DNA from: Anaerostipes faecalis
GTDB lineage: Bacteria; Bacillota; Clostridia; Lachnospirales; Lachnospiraceae
Assembly (NCBI RefSeq): GCF_018982945.1
Contig: NZ_JABRXE010000003.1
Coordinates: 1 to 64,000, forward strand
Reading direction: 5' to 3'
DNA: 64,000 nucleotides
The translations under genes and the position numbers were made by a program. The notes beneath the pieces were generated by a model, which was not told the DNA's origin, ran no database searches, and saw nothing but the letters and a program-made list of their open reading frames with translations. This document shows positions 53,037-62,889 of the stretch, one piece after another (the first letter of the stretch is position 1; each line of letters begins with the position of its first letter).

Positions 53037-54209
53037 CTATCTGCTTTCTTTTTTAATGATTTCTATTACTTTTTCAGAAGCATGTCCATCATCTACATGA
53101 TTATATTTTTTATGATATGCCTCATATTTCTTTTCCCACTGCTGAGGATCATACTCTTTTATATCCGTAATCAGCTGTTTGGTTTCTTTTGAAATCGGTC
53201 CCGGTGCCTCTTCTACAAAATCAAAATAAAATCCTCTAAGATTATCTTTGTAATCATCCAAATCATATGCAAAAAAGAACATAGGACGTCTTAACAGACT
53301 ATAATCAAACATTACAGAAGAATAATCCGTGATCATCATATCTGATACCAGATATAACCAGGCAATATCCTTTGTTTCATCAAAGGTGTACACAAAACCT
53401 TTATAAGGGCTCCAGTCTACCTTATCTGCCACAAGATAATGATATTTTACAATAAATACATATTCCTCTGAAAGCTGTTCCATAGCCATATCAAAATCAA
53501 GTTTGGATGCAAATTTATATTTACCTTTTTCACTGTATTCATTATCGCGCCATGTCGGTGCATAAAGAATTATCTTTTTATCTAACGGCAATCCAAGTTT
53601 TTTCTTATATTCATTAATTTTTTCAGGCTGATTATCCCTAATCAGAACATCATTCCTTGGATACCCAATCTGCAACATTGGACGATCTTTAAAATCAAAA
53701 CATGATTGAAAGATTTCTGTTGAAAACTGATTCTGGGAAATCAGATAATCCCAATCCCTGCATGTAACGCGGAATTGTCTGTGGTATTCCTCAATATCGC
53801 TACTTCCACCCATATTCATTCGATCCATGTCCAAAGCCAGTTTTTTCAATGGCGTACCATGCCATGTCTGAATATATGTGATGCTCTTCTTTTTTTGCAC
53901 ATATAAAGGCTGACGACTGTCAAAGACCCATATTCCTGCCCTCATTAAATACCAGAAATACGTGAAATAATTGTTTCGAATCTTTTTACATTTTCCCGGT
54001 ACCTCTATACCAGTATCAAAGAAAAACCATACACACTCATATTCATGGTCTAATCCCTGACGAACCATTTCTTCATAAATGTATCTTGGATTTCCTGTAT
54101 AATTTCTCCCATTACTGCTTTGAAAAATAATGATATTCTTGTTTACCGGAATAATATATGTTAAGACCTTATATATTTGAATTGTAATATTCTTAATTAA
54201 CTGTTTCAT
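53037..54209 (-). CDS. CDP-glycerol glycerophosphotransferase (TagF/TagB-like)
   Basis: A 390-residue enzyme with QTWHGTPLKKLALD, IGYPRNDVLI, ILYAPTWRDNEYSE and ITDYSSVMFDYSLLRRPMFFFAYD. It is closely similar in sequence and length to the C-terminal half of the neighbouring 719-residue fusion, suggesting tandem duplication and specialisation (for example primer versus polymerase). An amphipathic N-terminal segment may hold it on the membrane face. It lies 9 bases from the fusion gene and 11 from galU. Confidence 0.93.
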   Translation of the reverse strand: MKQLIKNITIQIYKVLTYIIPVNKNIIIFQSSNGRNYTGNPRYIYEEMVRQGLDHEYECVWFFFDTGIEVPGKCKKIRNNYFTYFWYLMRAGIWVFDSRQPLYVQKKKSITYIQTWHGTPLKKLALDMDRMNMGGSSDIEEYHRQFRVTCRDWDYLISQNQFSTEIFQSCFDFKDRPMLQIGYPRNDVLIRDNQPEKINEYKKKLGLPLDKKIILYAPTWRDNEYSEKGKYKFASKLDFDMAMEQLSEEYVFIVKYHYLVADKVDWSPYKGFVYTFDETKDIAWLYLVSDMMITDYSSVMFDYSLLRRPMFFFAYDLDDYKDNLRGFYFDFVEEAPGPISKETKQLITDIKEYDPQQWEKKYEAYHKKYNHVDDGHASEKVIEIIKKESR

Positions 54210-54220
54210 AAAATTCCTAC

Positions 54221-55120
54221 TTATTTATTAATTTCTGCAGCTTTCTGCACAAGATATTCTGCCACCTGATTATGAAGTTCCGGACGATCTAAAGCGAAAT
54301 CAATGGTAGCCTTGATAAATCCAAATTTATCTCCAACATCATATCGGATTCCTTCAAAGTCATATGCATAAACAGCCTGTGTATCAATCAAACGACAAAT
54401 TGCGTCTGTTAACTGAATTTCTCCACCGGCACCTGCTCCCTGACTTTCTAACAGTCCAAAGATTTCCGGTGTCAATACATAACGTCCAAGAACTGCCATA
54501 CGGCTAGGTGCTTCTTCCTGTTTTGGCTTTTCAACCATATTATCAAGCTTAACTGCACGTCCATCTGCCGGTATATTCCGGTTAGGTGCTACAATACCAT
54601 ATTTACTGACCTGATCTTGTGCTACCGTCTGGACACCAACAACAGATGCATGATGCTTTTCATATGCTGTAATCAACTGATGCAATGCAGGTTCTCCACC
54701 TTTATTGATAACAACATCATCTCCTAAAAGTACTGCAAAAGGTTCATTTCCAATAAAAGATTTTGCACAAAGTACTGCATGTCCCAGACCTTTTGGTTCT
54801 TTCTGACGAACATAGTAAATATTAGCCATATTTGCAATATCGTTAATCAGTTTTACCTGTTCCAGCTTTCCGGATTCTGTCAATCTGGCTTCCAGTTCAT
54901 AGTCTTTGTCAAAATGATTTTCCATACAATGTTTATTTGAATTGGTAATAATCAGAATTTCTTCAATTCCGCTGGCAACTGCTTCTTCAACAATATACTG
55001 TACTGTCGGAATGTCAACAATCGGAAGCATCTCCTTTGGCATTGCCTTTGTTGCCGGTAAAAACCTTGTTCCTAATCCCGCTGCAGGAATAACAGCTTTT
55101 CTAACCTTTTGTGTACTCAT
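54221..55120 (-). CDS. galU: UTP-glucose-1-phosphate uridylyltransferase
   Basis: A 299-residue nucleotidyltransferase making UDP-glucose. GLGTRFLPATKAMPKEMLPI (nucleotide loop), LLGDDVV (metal), GRYVLTPEIF and the VGDKFGFIKATIDFAL C-terminal segment are intact. The ATG at 55120 has GGAGG five bases upstream; four extra upstream codons are unlikely. UDP-glucose feeds glucosylation of teichoic acids and, through GalE, UDP-galactose. Confidence 0.95.
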   Translation of the reverse strand: MSTQKVRKAVIPAAGLGTRFLPATKAMPKEMLPIVDIPTVQYIVEEAVASGIEEILIITNSNKHCMENHFDKDYELEARLTESGKLEQVKLINDIANMANIYYVRQKEPKGLGHAVLCAKSFIGNEPFAVLLGDDVVINKGGEPALHQLITAYEKHHASVVGVQTVAQDQVSKYGIVAPNRNIPADGRAVKLDNMVEKPKQEEAPSRMAVLGRYVLTPEIFGLLESQGAGAGGEIQLTDAICRLIDTQAVYAYDFEGIRYDVGDKFGFIKATIDFALDRPELHNQVAEYLVQKAAEINK

Positions 55121-55141
55121 AAGCACCTCCAATAATAACTC

Positions 55142-55561
55142 CTAATTATCCCCTTCGTCTTTTTGCTGTCCAACTAAGCCCAGATCCTGTTTAATCTTTG
55201 TGGTTGAAATTCCTTCTGTTCTTGGCAGATAAACAACTTCACAATAATCTTTCAGAAAATCAAATTTTCCTTCCCAGTCATTTCCCATAACGAAAGTATC
55301 TACTTTAAATTCCTTGACATCAGAAATTTTCTGCTCCCAGCTGTTCTCAGGAATTACCAGATCTACATAACGAACAGCTTCTACCAGCTGTTTACGTTCT
55401 TCATAGCTAAAATAACATTTTTTCTGTTTTTCATTCCAGTTAAATTCATCAGAAGAAACCACAACAATCAGATAATCTCCTAATTCCTTTGCTCTTCTTA
55501 ATAAATTAATATGTCCCGCATGTAATAAATCAAACGTTCCATAAGTAATAACTTTTCTCAT
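55142..55561 (-). CDS. tagD: Glycerol-3-phosphate cytidylyltransferase
   Basis: A 139-residue enzyme forming CDP-glycerol from CTP and glycerol-3-phosphate, the donor for the four glycerophosphotransferase-type proteins in this locus. YGTFDLLHAGHINLL contains the HxGH active site (H14-H17) and RTEGISTTKIK the C-terminal signature. The start at 55561 has GGAGG six bases upstream. Length fits TagD. Confidence 0.95.
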   Translation of the reverse strand: MRKVITYGTFDLLHAGHINLLRRAKELGDYLIVVVSSDEFNWNEKQKKCYFSYEERKQLVEAVRYVDLVIPENSWEQKISDVKEFKVDTFVMGNDWEGKFDFLKDYCEVVYLPRTEGISTTKIKQDLGLVGQQKDEGDN

Positions 55562-55584
55562 CGTGCACCTCCGCAATATTTTAA

Positions 55585-56325
55585 TTATTTTGTTTTCTCT
55601 TCATAAATTTTACTTACTTCTTCAATACTTCCATTGGCGATAATATGTCCTTTTTCCAATAAAATGGCTTTATTGCAAAGACGCTTCACCTGATCCAAAG
55701 AATGTGATACAAAAAGCACTGTGACCCCTTTATCAAACATACTCATAATTTTGGCCTCACTCTTCTTGCGGAACTTGGCATCACCTACGGACAACACTTC
55801 ATCCAAGATCAGAATATCCGGTTCCACCAGTGTTGCAACAGAAAATCCAAGTCTGGATTTCATACCGGAAGAATAATTCTTTACCGGTACATCAATGAAT
55901 TTCCCTAATTCTGAGAATTCGATGATCTCGTCCAATTTTTCATCCAGGAATTTCTTGGAAAATCCAAGAACGGCTCCATATAAATAAATATTCTCCCGTC
56001 CTGTATACTGCTGGTCAAAACCTGCTCCCAGCTCAAGGAGCGGTGCAATTTTTCCTTTTGTCGTAACTGTTCCTTCTGTTGCCTTTAATACTCCGGCAAT
56101 AACTTTCAGCAGAGTACTCTTACCAGCTCCGTTTAATCCGAGAATTCCTAAACGATCCCCTTTATTTAAACTAAAATTAATATCTTTTAATGCCCAGAAT
56201 TCATTATATGAAATTTGACGTTTTAATAACTTAATGACATAGTCTTTTAAATCGTCGACTTTCTCCTGACTAAGGTTGAATTTCATGCCGACATTTTCAA
56301 CTCGCAATACTTCTTTCTTCGCCAT
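55585..56325 (-). CDS. tagH: Teichoic acid/polysaccharide ABC exporter, ATP-binding subunit
   Basis: A 246-residue ATPase with GLNGAGKSTLLKVI (Walker A, about 67), LLELGAGFDQQYTGRENIYLYG (typical of TagH/Wzt), YSSGMKSRLGFS (signature), DILILDEVLSVGDAKF (Walker B) and the switch histidine in LFVSHSLDQV. It lacks the long C-terminal extracytoplasmic extension of B. subtilis TagH, ending soon after the switch. With the permease encoded next to it, it would flip the lipid-linked polymer. Confidence 0.9.
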   Translation of the reverse strand: MAKKEVLRVENVGMKFNLSQEKVDDLKDYVIKLLKRQISYNEFWALKDINFSLNKGDRLGILGLNGAGKSTLLKVIAGVLKATEGTVTTKGKIAPLLELGAGFDQQYTGRENIYLYGAVLGFSKKFLDEKLDEIIEFSELGKFIDVPVKNYSSGMKSRLGFSVATLVEPDILILDEVLSVGDAKFRKKSEAKIMSMFDKGVTVLFVSHSLDQVKRLCNKAILLEKGHIIANGSIEEVSKIYEEKTK

Positions 56326-56334
56326 GACAACCTC

Positions 56335-57111
56335 CTAAATATGCAGAATAAACTCATCTTGCTTCTTGTAGAAAAATACCAGACCAACAATTACACTAAC
56401 AACAGCAAATACAACAGATGCCGCCAGAAATTTCATATTCATAGGCATTCCAAAAACTGCCTGTCTGAAATTGTGAATCAAAAGATACAATGGATTTAAT
56501 TTCAGAATCCATCCAAATCCTGAGTTTAATAATCTCTCCGGATAATAGAAAATTGCTGAAGCATACATAATTATCATCAGCCCTACAGACCATAGATATT
56601 CCAAATCACGGAAAAATACTGCCATTGTTGACAAAATCATTCCTACACCAAAAGCAGTCACCAAAATTAATATCAATGGTATAAACGCCTGCAACATATA
56701 AATTGTAGGGTAGACTTTCAGAACAATTGCCACTGCAACCAGAACAATCAATGAAATAGCAAAAATAATATAATTAAACAATACACTGGATAATGGATAA
56801 ATATATTTGGGAACATATACTTTTTTTATCATCCCTGCATTTGTCCTTATTGCTTTCATAGCACCACTTGTTGCTGATGAAAAGAAACTATACATTAATC
56901 GCCCGCATAAGATGTACACCGGAAACTGCGGATCTTTGTTTCCAAACAATGTTCCGAATACAATACTTAATACAATCATCGTTAACAATGGTTCCAGTAA
57001 AGTCCATAAAATTCCCAGATATGACCGACGATATTTCAGTTTGACACCTTTTTTTACGAGTTCGTAAAGAAGAAATCTGTATTTCTTAAAATTTTCAATA
57101 TACGTTTTCAT
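56335..57111 (-). CDS. tagG: Teichoic acid/polysaccharide ABC exporter, permease subunit
   Basis: A 258-residue ABC-2 type membrane protein with six helices; the N-terminal YRRSYLGILWTLLEPLL segment is the conserved polysaccharide-exporter permease motif. First gene of an operon that continues through tagH, tagD, galU and the glycerophosphotransferases. A good promoter lies 40 bases upstream. Confidence 0.92.
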   Translation of the reverse strand: MKTYIENFKKYRFLLYELVKKGVKLKYRRSYLGILWTLLEPLLTMIVLSIVFGTLFGNKDPQFPVYILCGRLMYSFFSSATSGAMKAIRTNAGMIKKVYVPKYIYPLSSVLFNYIIFAISLIVLVAVAIVLKVYPTIYMLQAFIPLILILVTAFGVGMILSTMAVFFRDLEYLWSVGLMIIMYASAIFYYPERLLNSGFGWILKLNPLYLLIHNFRQAVFGMPMNMKFLAASVVFAVVSVIVGLVFFYKKQDEFILHI

Positions 57112-57150
57112 GATTTTTCTCCATATTTACTAATTTAAATATCACTTGTT

Positions 57151-57179
57151 ATTATACTATTTTATAACAAGATATTCAA
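57151..57179 (-). promoter_or_regulatory. Promoter of the teichoic acid export/synthesis operon
   Basis: TTGAAT, 17 bases, TATAAT on the minus strand, 40 bases before the permease start codon, in the 114-base gap after the 850-residue transferase gene. Confidence 0.75.
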
Positions 57180-57225
57180 TTATCGATTTAGAGGACACCT
57201 CTGCTTCACATGGTCTTCCCTATCT

Positions 57226-59778
57226 TTAGATTACATTTCTTATTTCATCTTTGTTTAGAATCGTTAATCCAGGTAAACTCCTTTCAAAACCTCTCTCACG
57301 AGCAATTTTGCGATATTTTTCGCTTTTATGATTTTTTCTCTTTAATTCAAGCCAAGTCAATATCACGTTATAGCTGTAAATAATATATGTCATTTTTTGA
57401 TTATATTCGGTATACATCCATTCATTCATTTTAGAATCAAAATATTTCAGTCGAATCGCAAATACTGTGTTATCACTTTGATTTTCTTGATAAATCTGGT
57501 CAAACTCTTCTTTTGAATCAATTCGATTTTGAAATACATATACTTTTCGTGGTTTTTCTTTATTAAACGAATAATCCGTTATTTTTACATGCTCAAAATT
57601 TCCCTCAAAAAATGCTTCATTCACATATTTTGCAGCATCAACAGAATCATGTTTAATATACTCATCATAATATGTCTGATTATCTGCATAGGTTGATTGG
57701 AGAAAACGACCTTCACTCAGTCCTGATACAAAATCATTCAAATTATAAACTTTGGCAAAAGGCAATTTTTGGGCATTAATATATGTGCCCCGTTCTTCCA
57801 TATATTCATCATAATCATACATAAACAATACAATCGGTTTTCTTGTAATCGAAAAATCAAAGAAAATACTTGAATAATCTGTAATCAATACATCTGTACA
57901 ATTAATAAATTCATATTTAGGAATATTATTCGGAAAAGGTCTAATATGCTTAAATAATGAGTAGTCTACTGCAGCTCCAACATTCGGATGAAGATTTACA
58001 AAAAATATTTGATCATCAGTCAAAACTCCATCCACTTTTACAAGAATTTCCTGAATATCGTCTATATAATCTGCACCTATTCCCTGATAACTATTTTTCC
58101 CTCTCCACGTTGGCATATAAGTATACAGAGTTTTATCTTCATATCCTAATTCTTTTTTCAACTGTTCTCCAGCATCCTTATTCATAAAAATACTGTTTCT
58201 AGGATAACCACAAATCATAGTTTTTCCAGTAAATAATTCATTTAGGTTATAATCTTCCATCATATGCCTTTTTGTAAACTCATTTGGAAACAATAAATAA
58301 TCAGATTGCAAAAAATTATGTTGAATATTGTGCATAGATTCAATACCTTTTTTCATATTTTTCCCTAAGGTTTTCAATGGAGTTCCATGCCATGTATTAA
58401 TGCAAAGCTGGTTGTTTCTTTTTATAAAATACGGTGGAAAAGATACATTATTTACCAAATATTGTGCCGTTGCCAATATCTTCTGATATTTAAACGATTT
58501 TAGTGGAACTAAATGAACATCCATATGATTTTCTTCAACAAATTTCTTATGTTCTTTGTAATTATTTGTAGTTATATATATAGTATATTCTTTTTTCTCT
58601 TTTAATAGTTCCTGTAACATTGCTAAAGGAGAATCAGAAATGTCTTTTCCATGGAACGATTCAAACAACACTGTATTCTTCTTTACTGGTAAATATTTTC
58701 TGATCAATACATAATAATACCGATATAAATTTTTTCGCTTGTAGAGATGCTTATCTATCTTTTCTCCAAATTTTATCCAGGATAAAGGCATCAATGCCAC
58801 TCCATACCAGTACCAGCTTTTTTTGTAAAGTTCTCTCTTTTTTACTCTATCCTTCGGTAAAGTAAAGTTCAAAAAATATCCTGAGTTTTCGCGCCAATCC
58901 GGAAAATATTTTTTCAACTGACGAAATGCTCTGTAGATAAATTTAAATTGAAATCCTCTCTTTTTATATTTATCAAACTCTTTAAATCGATAATAGGTAT
59001 GTCGTAAATTTAAAGTAACCAGTTCATCATGGAAATTTTCAAATTCTCCCGCTTCTCTAAAACGTTTATTCAACAATTGAAATGAATCTAGCATCTGCAT
59101 TTTTTTTGGAGAATAAACATTCATAATAGAACCTTCTCTCTCCTCAATATAATAATACAATTCCTCATCAACTTTTGAGACTTTATTGCAATAAAGAAGC
59201 AGGGGATACATAGTACAAATATCTTCAAAAATTATCCCTTTGGGAAAGAGGATCCCTGTCTTCTCAAAGATACTACGACGAATCATTTTATTCCATGCAT
59301 ATGGAGCCATTGTAATCAGCATGGTCGGATTATCACAGATATTTTTCCCATACAAATGCATTGTTCCCTTTTGCGCACTCTTTCTAGTCTGTTTTCTTTC
59401 ATTTACCTTGAAATAAGCACAAGTCACTGCATCCGCATTTTCTTCCATAGCTTTATTATATAATTTTTCATACATAGTAATATCTACATAATCATCACTA
59501 TCTACAAAAGCAATATATTCTCCCTTTGCATATTGCAGCCCATAATTTCTTGCATCTGACAGTCCACCATTTTCTTTCTGATATCCATATACTAATCCTG
59601 GATATCTTTTTACATAATCATCAATGATCTCCTGACTGTTATCTGGACTTCCATCATTTACTACGATAATTTCAATATCCTTTAACGTCTGATTAACCAG
59701 TGAGTCTAAACATCTTGCTAACCATCGTTCAACCCCATAAACGGGAACAATAATACTTACCTTCTTATTCAACATCAT
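57226..59778 (-). CDS. Large bifunctional GT2 glycosyltransferase / CDP-glycerol glycerophosphotransferase
   Basis: An 850-residue fusion. GT2 domain about 5-240 (VSIIVPVYGVERWLARCLDSL, VNDGSPDNS, VDSDDYVD), helical linker to about 350, TagF-type domain about 365-730 (NTWHGTPLKTLGKN, CGYPRNSIF, YMPTWRGKNSYQG, ITDYSSIFFDFSITRKPIVLFMYDYD), and a C-terminal extension of about 100 residues (VYVFQNRIDSKEEFDQIY) not seen in the other paralogues. The start may be the second ATG, which has better spacing from GGAGG. It sits upstream of the tagG operon with a membrane acyltransferase gene, and its GT2 half differs from the 719-residue protein, implying a second linkage. Confidence 0.92.
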   Translation of the reverse strand: MMLNKKVSIIVPVYGVERWLARCLDSLVNQTLKDIEIIVVNDGSPDNSQEIIDDYVKRYPGLVYGYQKENGGLSDARNYGLQYAKGEYIAFVDSDDYVDITMYEKLYNKAMEENADAVTCAYFKVNERKQTRKSAQKGTMHLYGKNICDNPTMLITMAPYAWNKMIRRSIFEKTGILFPKGIIFEDICTMYPLLLYCNKVSKVDEELYYYIEEREGSIMNVYSPKKMQMLDSFQLLNKRFREAGEFENFHDELVTLNLRHTYYRFKEFDKYKKRGFQFKFIYRAFRQLKKYFPDWRENSGYFLNFTLPKDRVKKRELYKKSWYWYGVALMPLSWIKFGEKIDKHLYKRKNLYRYYYVLIRKYLPVKKNTVLFESFHGKDISDSPLAMLQELLKEKKEYTIYITTNNYKEHKKFVEENHMDVHLVPLKSFKYQKILATAQYLVNNVSFPPYFIKRNNQLCINTWHGTPLKTLGKNMKKGIESMHNIQHNFLQSDYLLFPNEFTKRHMMEDYNLNELFTGKTMICGYPRNSIFMNKDAGEQLKKELGYEDKTLYTYMPTWRGKNSYQGIGADYIDDIQEILVKVDGVLTDDQIFFVNLHPNVGAAVDYSLFKHIRPFPNNIPKYEFINCTDVLITDYSSIFFDFSITRKPIVLFMYDYDEYMEERGTYINAQKLPFAKVYNLNDFVSGLSEGRFLQSTYADNQTYYDEYIKHDSVDAAKYVNEAFFEGNFEHVKITDYSFNKEKPRKVYVFQNRIDSKEEFDQIYQENQSDNTVFAIRLKYFDSKMNEWMYTEYNQKMTYIIYSYNVILTWLELKRKNHKSEKYRKIARERGFERSLPGLTILNKDEIRNVI

Positions 59779-59786
59779 ACCTCCAT

Positions 59787-60800
59787 TTACTCCATATTCA
59801 TAAACATATCATATTTAATTTTAAAAACTCTCTGGAATAATAAGAATGTCCTTTTTTCTGACAAAAGCACTAAAACAATTGCCGATACTATAACACAAAA
59901 TACAAGTAATCCAACCCCTCCAACTGGAAGCAAATCATATATATTATAGTGCGAAAAGACTTGCCGAATCAATATATGCAATATGTAGATTGATAACGTC
60001 CTGCTTCCAATATAAGAAATTGCATTCCTTTTCTTAGGAATTAATGCCATAATTGCAAATGTAATAGTCAATGCCAGAACATACCAGAATAATCGAACCA
60101 TCATTACTTTACTCTCTGATGCAACAGCATTCAAAATCACATATGGCCGGTTTCCATAAATTAATCCTTGCCATGTGCTGATTGTACCCACCTTAAAAAA
60201 AATACCTAGTAACAACACTAACAAAAAGACAACGGCAACATATTTATTTCTTTTTTTAGTTAATGCTTCCTCTTTTCCTTCTGGAAAAAAATATCCCGCC
60301 AAAAAAAACGGAAAAAACACAAAAATTCTAGACAAAGCAAAAAACGGACCTATCTGATTTGAAAATCCCACAATCAGTCCAGCACAAATTGCCATGGTCA
60401 GTGATACCCATGGTTTAAATTTTGCAAAAAGCGGTAAAAACATGTACCATGCAAACATACCTAACAGATACCATGGAGCTCCACTTTCAGAAAAAATATC
60501 AAAAGTTGCTATTTTCCCCTGTAACAGTGAATTCAATCCCCAGAGTAATCCTTTAAATATAATAAATAGAATCAAAAATCCTAATAATTTTGAAACATCA
60601 GGTACATTTTTTTTCATATAGTATTTAGCAAAATATCCGGACACAAATATAAAAGCAGGCATGTGAAACAGATAAATAAAATAATATACTGTTTGAATGC
60701 TTCTTCCATGATTCACGACTGGAATTAAAAAATGTCCTAGAATCACAAAAAAAATCAGCAGGCATTTTAAATTGTCCCAATAATATATTCGTTCTTTCAT
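59787..60800 (-). CDS. Acyltransferase-3 family membrane protein
   Basis: A 337-residue protein with about ten helices, opening with YYWDNLKCLLIFFVILGHFL (family histidine in GHF), HMPAFIFVSGYFAKYYMKK, and a middle WYLLGMFAWYMFLPLF. Members acetylate or otherwise acylate cell-surface glycans. It lies 8 bases upstream of the 850-residue transferase gene, so it probably modifies the wall polymer. Confidence 0.87.
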   Translation of the reverse strand: MKERIYYWDNLKCLLIFFVILGHFLIPVVNHGRSIQTVYYFIYLFHMPAFIFVSGYFAKYYMKKNVPDVSKLLGFLILFIIFKGLLWGLNSLLQGKIATFDIFSESGAPWYLLGMFAWYMFLPLFAKFKPWVSLTMAICAGLIVGFSNQIGPFFALSRIFVFFPFFLAGYFFPEGKEEALTKKRNKYVAVVFLLVLLLGIFFKVGTISTWQGLIYGNRPYVILNAVASESKVMMVRLFWYVLALTITFAIMALIPKKRNAISYIGSRTLSIYILHILIRQVFSHYNIYDLLPVGGVGLLVFCVIVSAIVLVLLSEKRTFLLFQRVFKIKYDMFMNME

Positions 60801-60833
60801 TTATTTTCTTACTACCTCGAAAAAACATTATTG

Positions 60834-61183
60834 TCAGTTTTTGATAATTCTTGCTTCAATATAATATCTCTTTTCCACATGCATGTCCCATGGAAAAAGT
60901 TTTTCTTGGAAGAACCCCTCCTGCCATAACACCTGGAAATAACTCCTGTTTTCCATCGTCCATGGCAAATATCATAGGCTTTTCACCAGATTCTTTATAT
61001 CTGCTGGCTGTAGTTTTCTCATAAACATCTAGTCTCTGTTCTAATGATTCCGCCGCCTGACCTTGTACAAGCCATCCTTCCAATATTCCGGTTGAGATGA
61101 AAACTGATTACAGGCAATCACGGCCCATTTTTACATGAAATCTACCTGTGGCATAAGATATCTGCGGCTGAAAAAGCACTCAT
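60834..61183 (-). pseudogene. Decayed DUF1015 gene copy
   Basis: Remnant of a second copy of the DUF1015 gene that ends at 62890. The start (MSAFSAADIL, ATG at 61183 behind AGGAG) and the first ~40 residues are present but frameshifted and interrupted. They are joined by a deletion to the GWLVQGQAAESLEQRLDVYEK segment, and by another deletion (FAMDDGK to QELFPGVMAGG) to the C-terminus. About 350 bases of a ~1.2-kb gene remain. It looks like an old partial duplication rather than a functional small gene. Confidence 0.8.
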
Positions 61184-61389
61184 TTTCAATCTCCTATCAT
61201 ACTTTTGTAATAATTATCTTTCTAATTTAACATATTAACACATTTTTTACATTATGACCACTTAATTTAGAATAAAAGCAAAGCAAATAAGCCTGATTTC
61301 AGTTCTCTGTGAAAAAATGAAAAAGGGGAAATCAGCTACCCGTGTTTAGGATTTAGCACTAGCCTAATAATAAAAAAGGTACATATCTA

Positions 61390-61626
61390 CAAATTTACGA
61401 AAGTTATTATGATCTGGCACGAAAAGGCGGAGCTCATCGTTCATACAAACCTCTTGGATATATTGGTTCTGAATACGAAAAAATCATTGAAATCTTCAAC
61501 CATCAGGTCAGACAGAAATATCCGTTGGATACTTCCCAGACCTATTTTGACTGTACTGATTTTTATTTTGAGATCGATTTTCTTGGAAAGGGAGATATAA
61601 ATAAAGTGCTAAGTCATAGGTTTTAA
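61390..61626 (+). pseudogene. Transposase remnant (IS1634/IS4-type)
   Basis: An open stretch of about 72 codons reads YDLARKGGAHRSYKPLGYIG, then QTYFDCTDFYFEIDFLGKGDINKVLSH. The YFDCTDFYFE part resembles the first catalytic region of IS1634/IS4-type DDE transposases, where the Asp precedes an FYFE block. There is no start region and the rest of the transposase is gone. The 662-base gap 61184-61845 otherwise holds AT-rich sequence and three hairpins. Confidence 0.55.
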
Positions 61627-61650
61627 TCTATGGCTTAGCATTACTTTTTT
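61607..61650 (+). terminator. Terminator-like hairpin after the transposase remnant
   Basis: TGCTAAGTCATAG pairs with CTATGGCTTAGCA (one G-T) over an 8-base loop and is followed by a T run, overlapping the remnant's stop codon. Confidence 0.65.
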
Positions 61651-61697
61651 ACTTCAACTCCGAAAGTCAGGTTACATTATAACATGTAACGGATAGG

Positions 61698-61725
61698 AGA
61701 TGGTTATCGTTAACCATCTTTTTCT
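61698..61725 (+). terminator. Terminator-like hairpin
   Basis: GATGGTTA and TAACCATC form an 8-bp stem over TCGT, followed by TTTTTCTC. A smaller GTTACAT/ATGTAAC hairpin precedes it. It may be the end of the decayed insertion sequence. Confidence 0.5.
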
Positions 61726-61744
61726 CTTTATAGGCATAATTTTA

Positions 61745-61785
61745 AGGGAGACAGATGACTCGTTCTGAGTCATCTGTCTCCCTTA
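61745..61785 (-). terminator. Perfect 18-bp hairpin downstream of galE
   Basis: AAGGGAGACAGATGACTC and its exact complement enclose a 5-base loop, 60 bases beyond the galE stop codon. The T tail on the minus strand is weak, so it could act as terminator or as mRNA 3'-end protection. Confidence 0.55.
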
Positions 61786-61845
61786 TTTAGAACTGTCATT
61801 AACCGACAGCACCTTCTTCTAATTATATATAATTATTATTAGATC

Positions 61846-62862
61846 CTATTTCATATAACCATCCGGATTCATTGACTGCCATTTCCATGAATCTGCACAC
61901 ATCTCTTTTATTCCTTTTTCTGCAATCCAGCCCAATTCCTCTTTTGCCTTTGTTGCATCACAATAGCATGTAGCAATATCACCAGCTCGTCTAGGCTTGA
62001 TTTCATATGGAAGTTCTTTTCCACATGCTTCTTCATAAGCATGTAATACATCTAACACACTATATCCTTTTCCGGTTCCCAGATTGTAGATACTAACTGC
62101 CGGATCTTCTTCAAATTTCTTCAGAGCTTTCACATGTCCTTTTGCCAGATCCACCACATGGATGTAATCTCTTACCCCTGTTCCGTCCGGTGTATTATAA
62201 TCATCACCGAATACCCCCAGTTTTTCCAGCTTTCCAACGGCAACCTGTGCGATATACGGAACCAGGTTATTTGGGATTCCTTTTGGATCTTCCCCGATCA
62301 ATCCACTTTCATGGGCACCAATTGGATTAAAATAACGCAATAAAACAACATTCCATTCCGGATCTGCTACATGAAGGTCGGTAAGGATCTGTTCCAACAT
62401 GCCTTTTGTCTGACCGTATGGATTTGTGATCTTTCCTTTTGGACATTCTTCTGTAATTGGAATAAATGCCGGATCTCCATATACCGTAGCAGAAGAACTG
62501 AAGATAATATTTTTCACTCCGTGGTTTCTCATAACATCGCAAAGGATCAAAGTCCCTGTAATGTTATTATGATAATATTCCAAAGGTTTCTGTACGGATT
62601 CTCCTACTGCCTTTAATCCTGCAAAATTAATCACAGATTCAATATTTTCGTTATCAAAAACTTCCTCTAAAGCATTCTTGTCCAAAATATCTGCTTCATA
62701 AAATTTTACAGCTTTCCCTGTAATCTGTTCTACCCTTTTTAAGGCTTCCGCACTGGAATTATACAAGTTATCCACTACGACAACTTCATATCCTGCATTT
62801 AACAGTTCCACACATGTATGACTGCCAATATATCCGGCACCACCTGCAACTAAAATAGCCAT
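61846..62862 (-). CDS. galE: UDP-glucose 4-epimerase
   Basis: A 338-residue SDR enzyme interconverting UDP-glucose and UDP-galactose. The NAD-binding GGAGYIGSH (7-15), the [11 protein letters not shown] serine and the catalytic Y149-x3-K153 ([14 protein letters not shown]) are intact, as is RYFNPIGAH. The start at 62862 has GGAGG 8 bases upstream; an ATG five codons earlier lacks a site. With galU it supplies UDP-galactose for wall or capsule glycans. Confidence 0.96.
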   Translation of the reverse strand: MAILVAGGAGYIGSHTCVELLNAGYEVVVVDNLYNSSAEALKRVEQITGKAVKFYEADILDKNALEEVFDNENIESVINFAGLKAVGESVQKPLEYYHNNITGTLILCDVMRNHGVKNIIFSSSATVYGDPAFIPITEECPKGKITNPYGQTKGMLEQILTDLHVADPEWNVVLLRYFNPIGAHESGLIGEDPKGIPNNLVPYIAQVAVGKLEKLGVFGDDYNTPDGTGVRDYIHVVDLAKGHVKALKKFEEDPAVSIYNLGTGKGYSVLDVLHAYEEACGKELPYEIKPRRAGDIATCYCDATKAKEELGWIAEKGIKEMCADSWKWQSMNPDGYMK

Positions 62863-62889
62863 TTTATCTCCCTCCATAACTTTTATGTA

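Noticed and set aside
61409-61600. 63-codon frame in the transposase remnant region
   Set aside because: It is in a different frame from the one that shows transposase-like sequence (YFDCTDFYFE), so it is a shadow.
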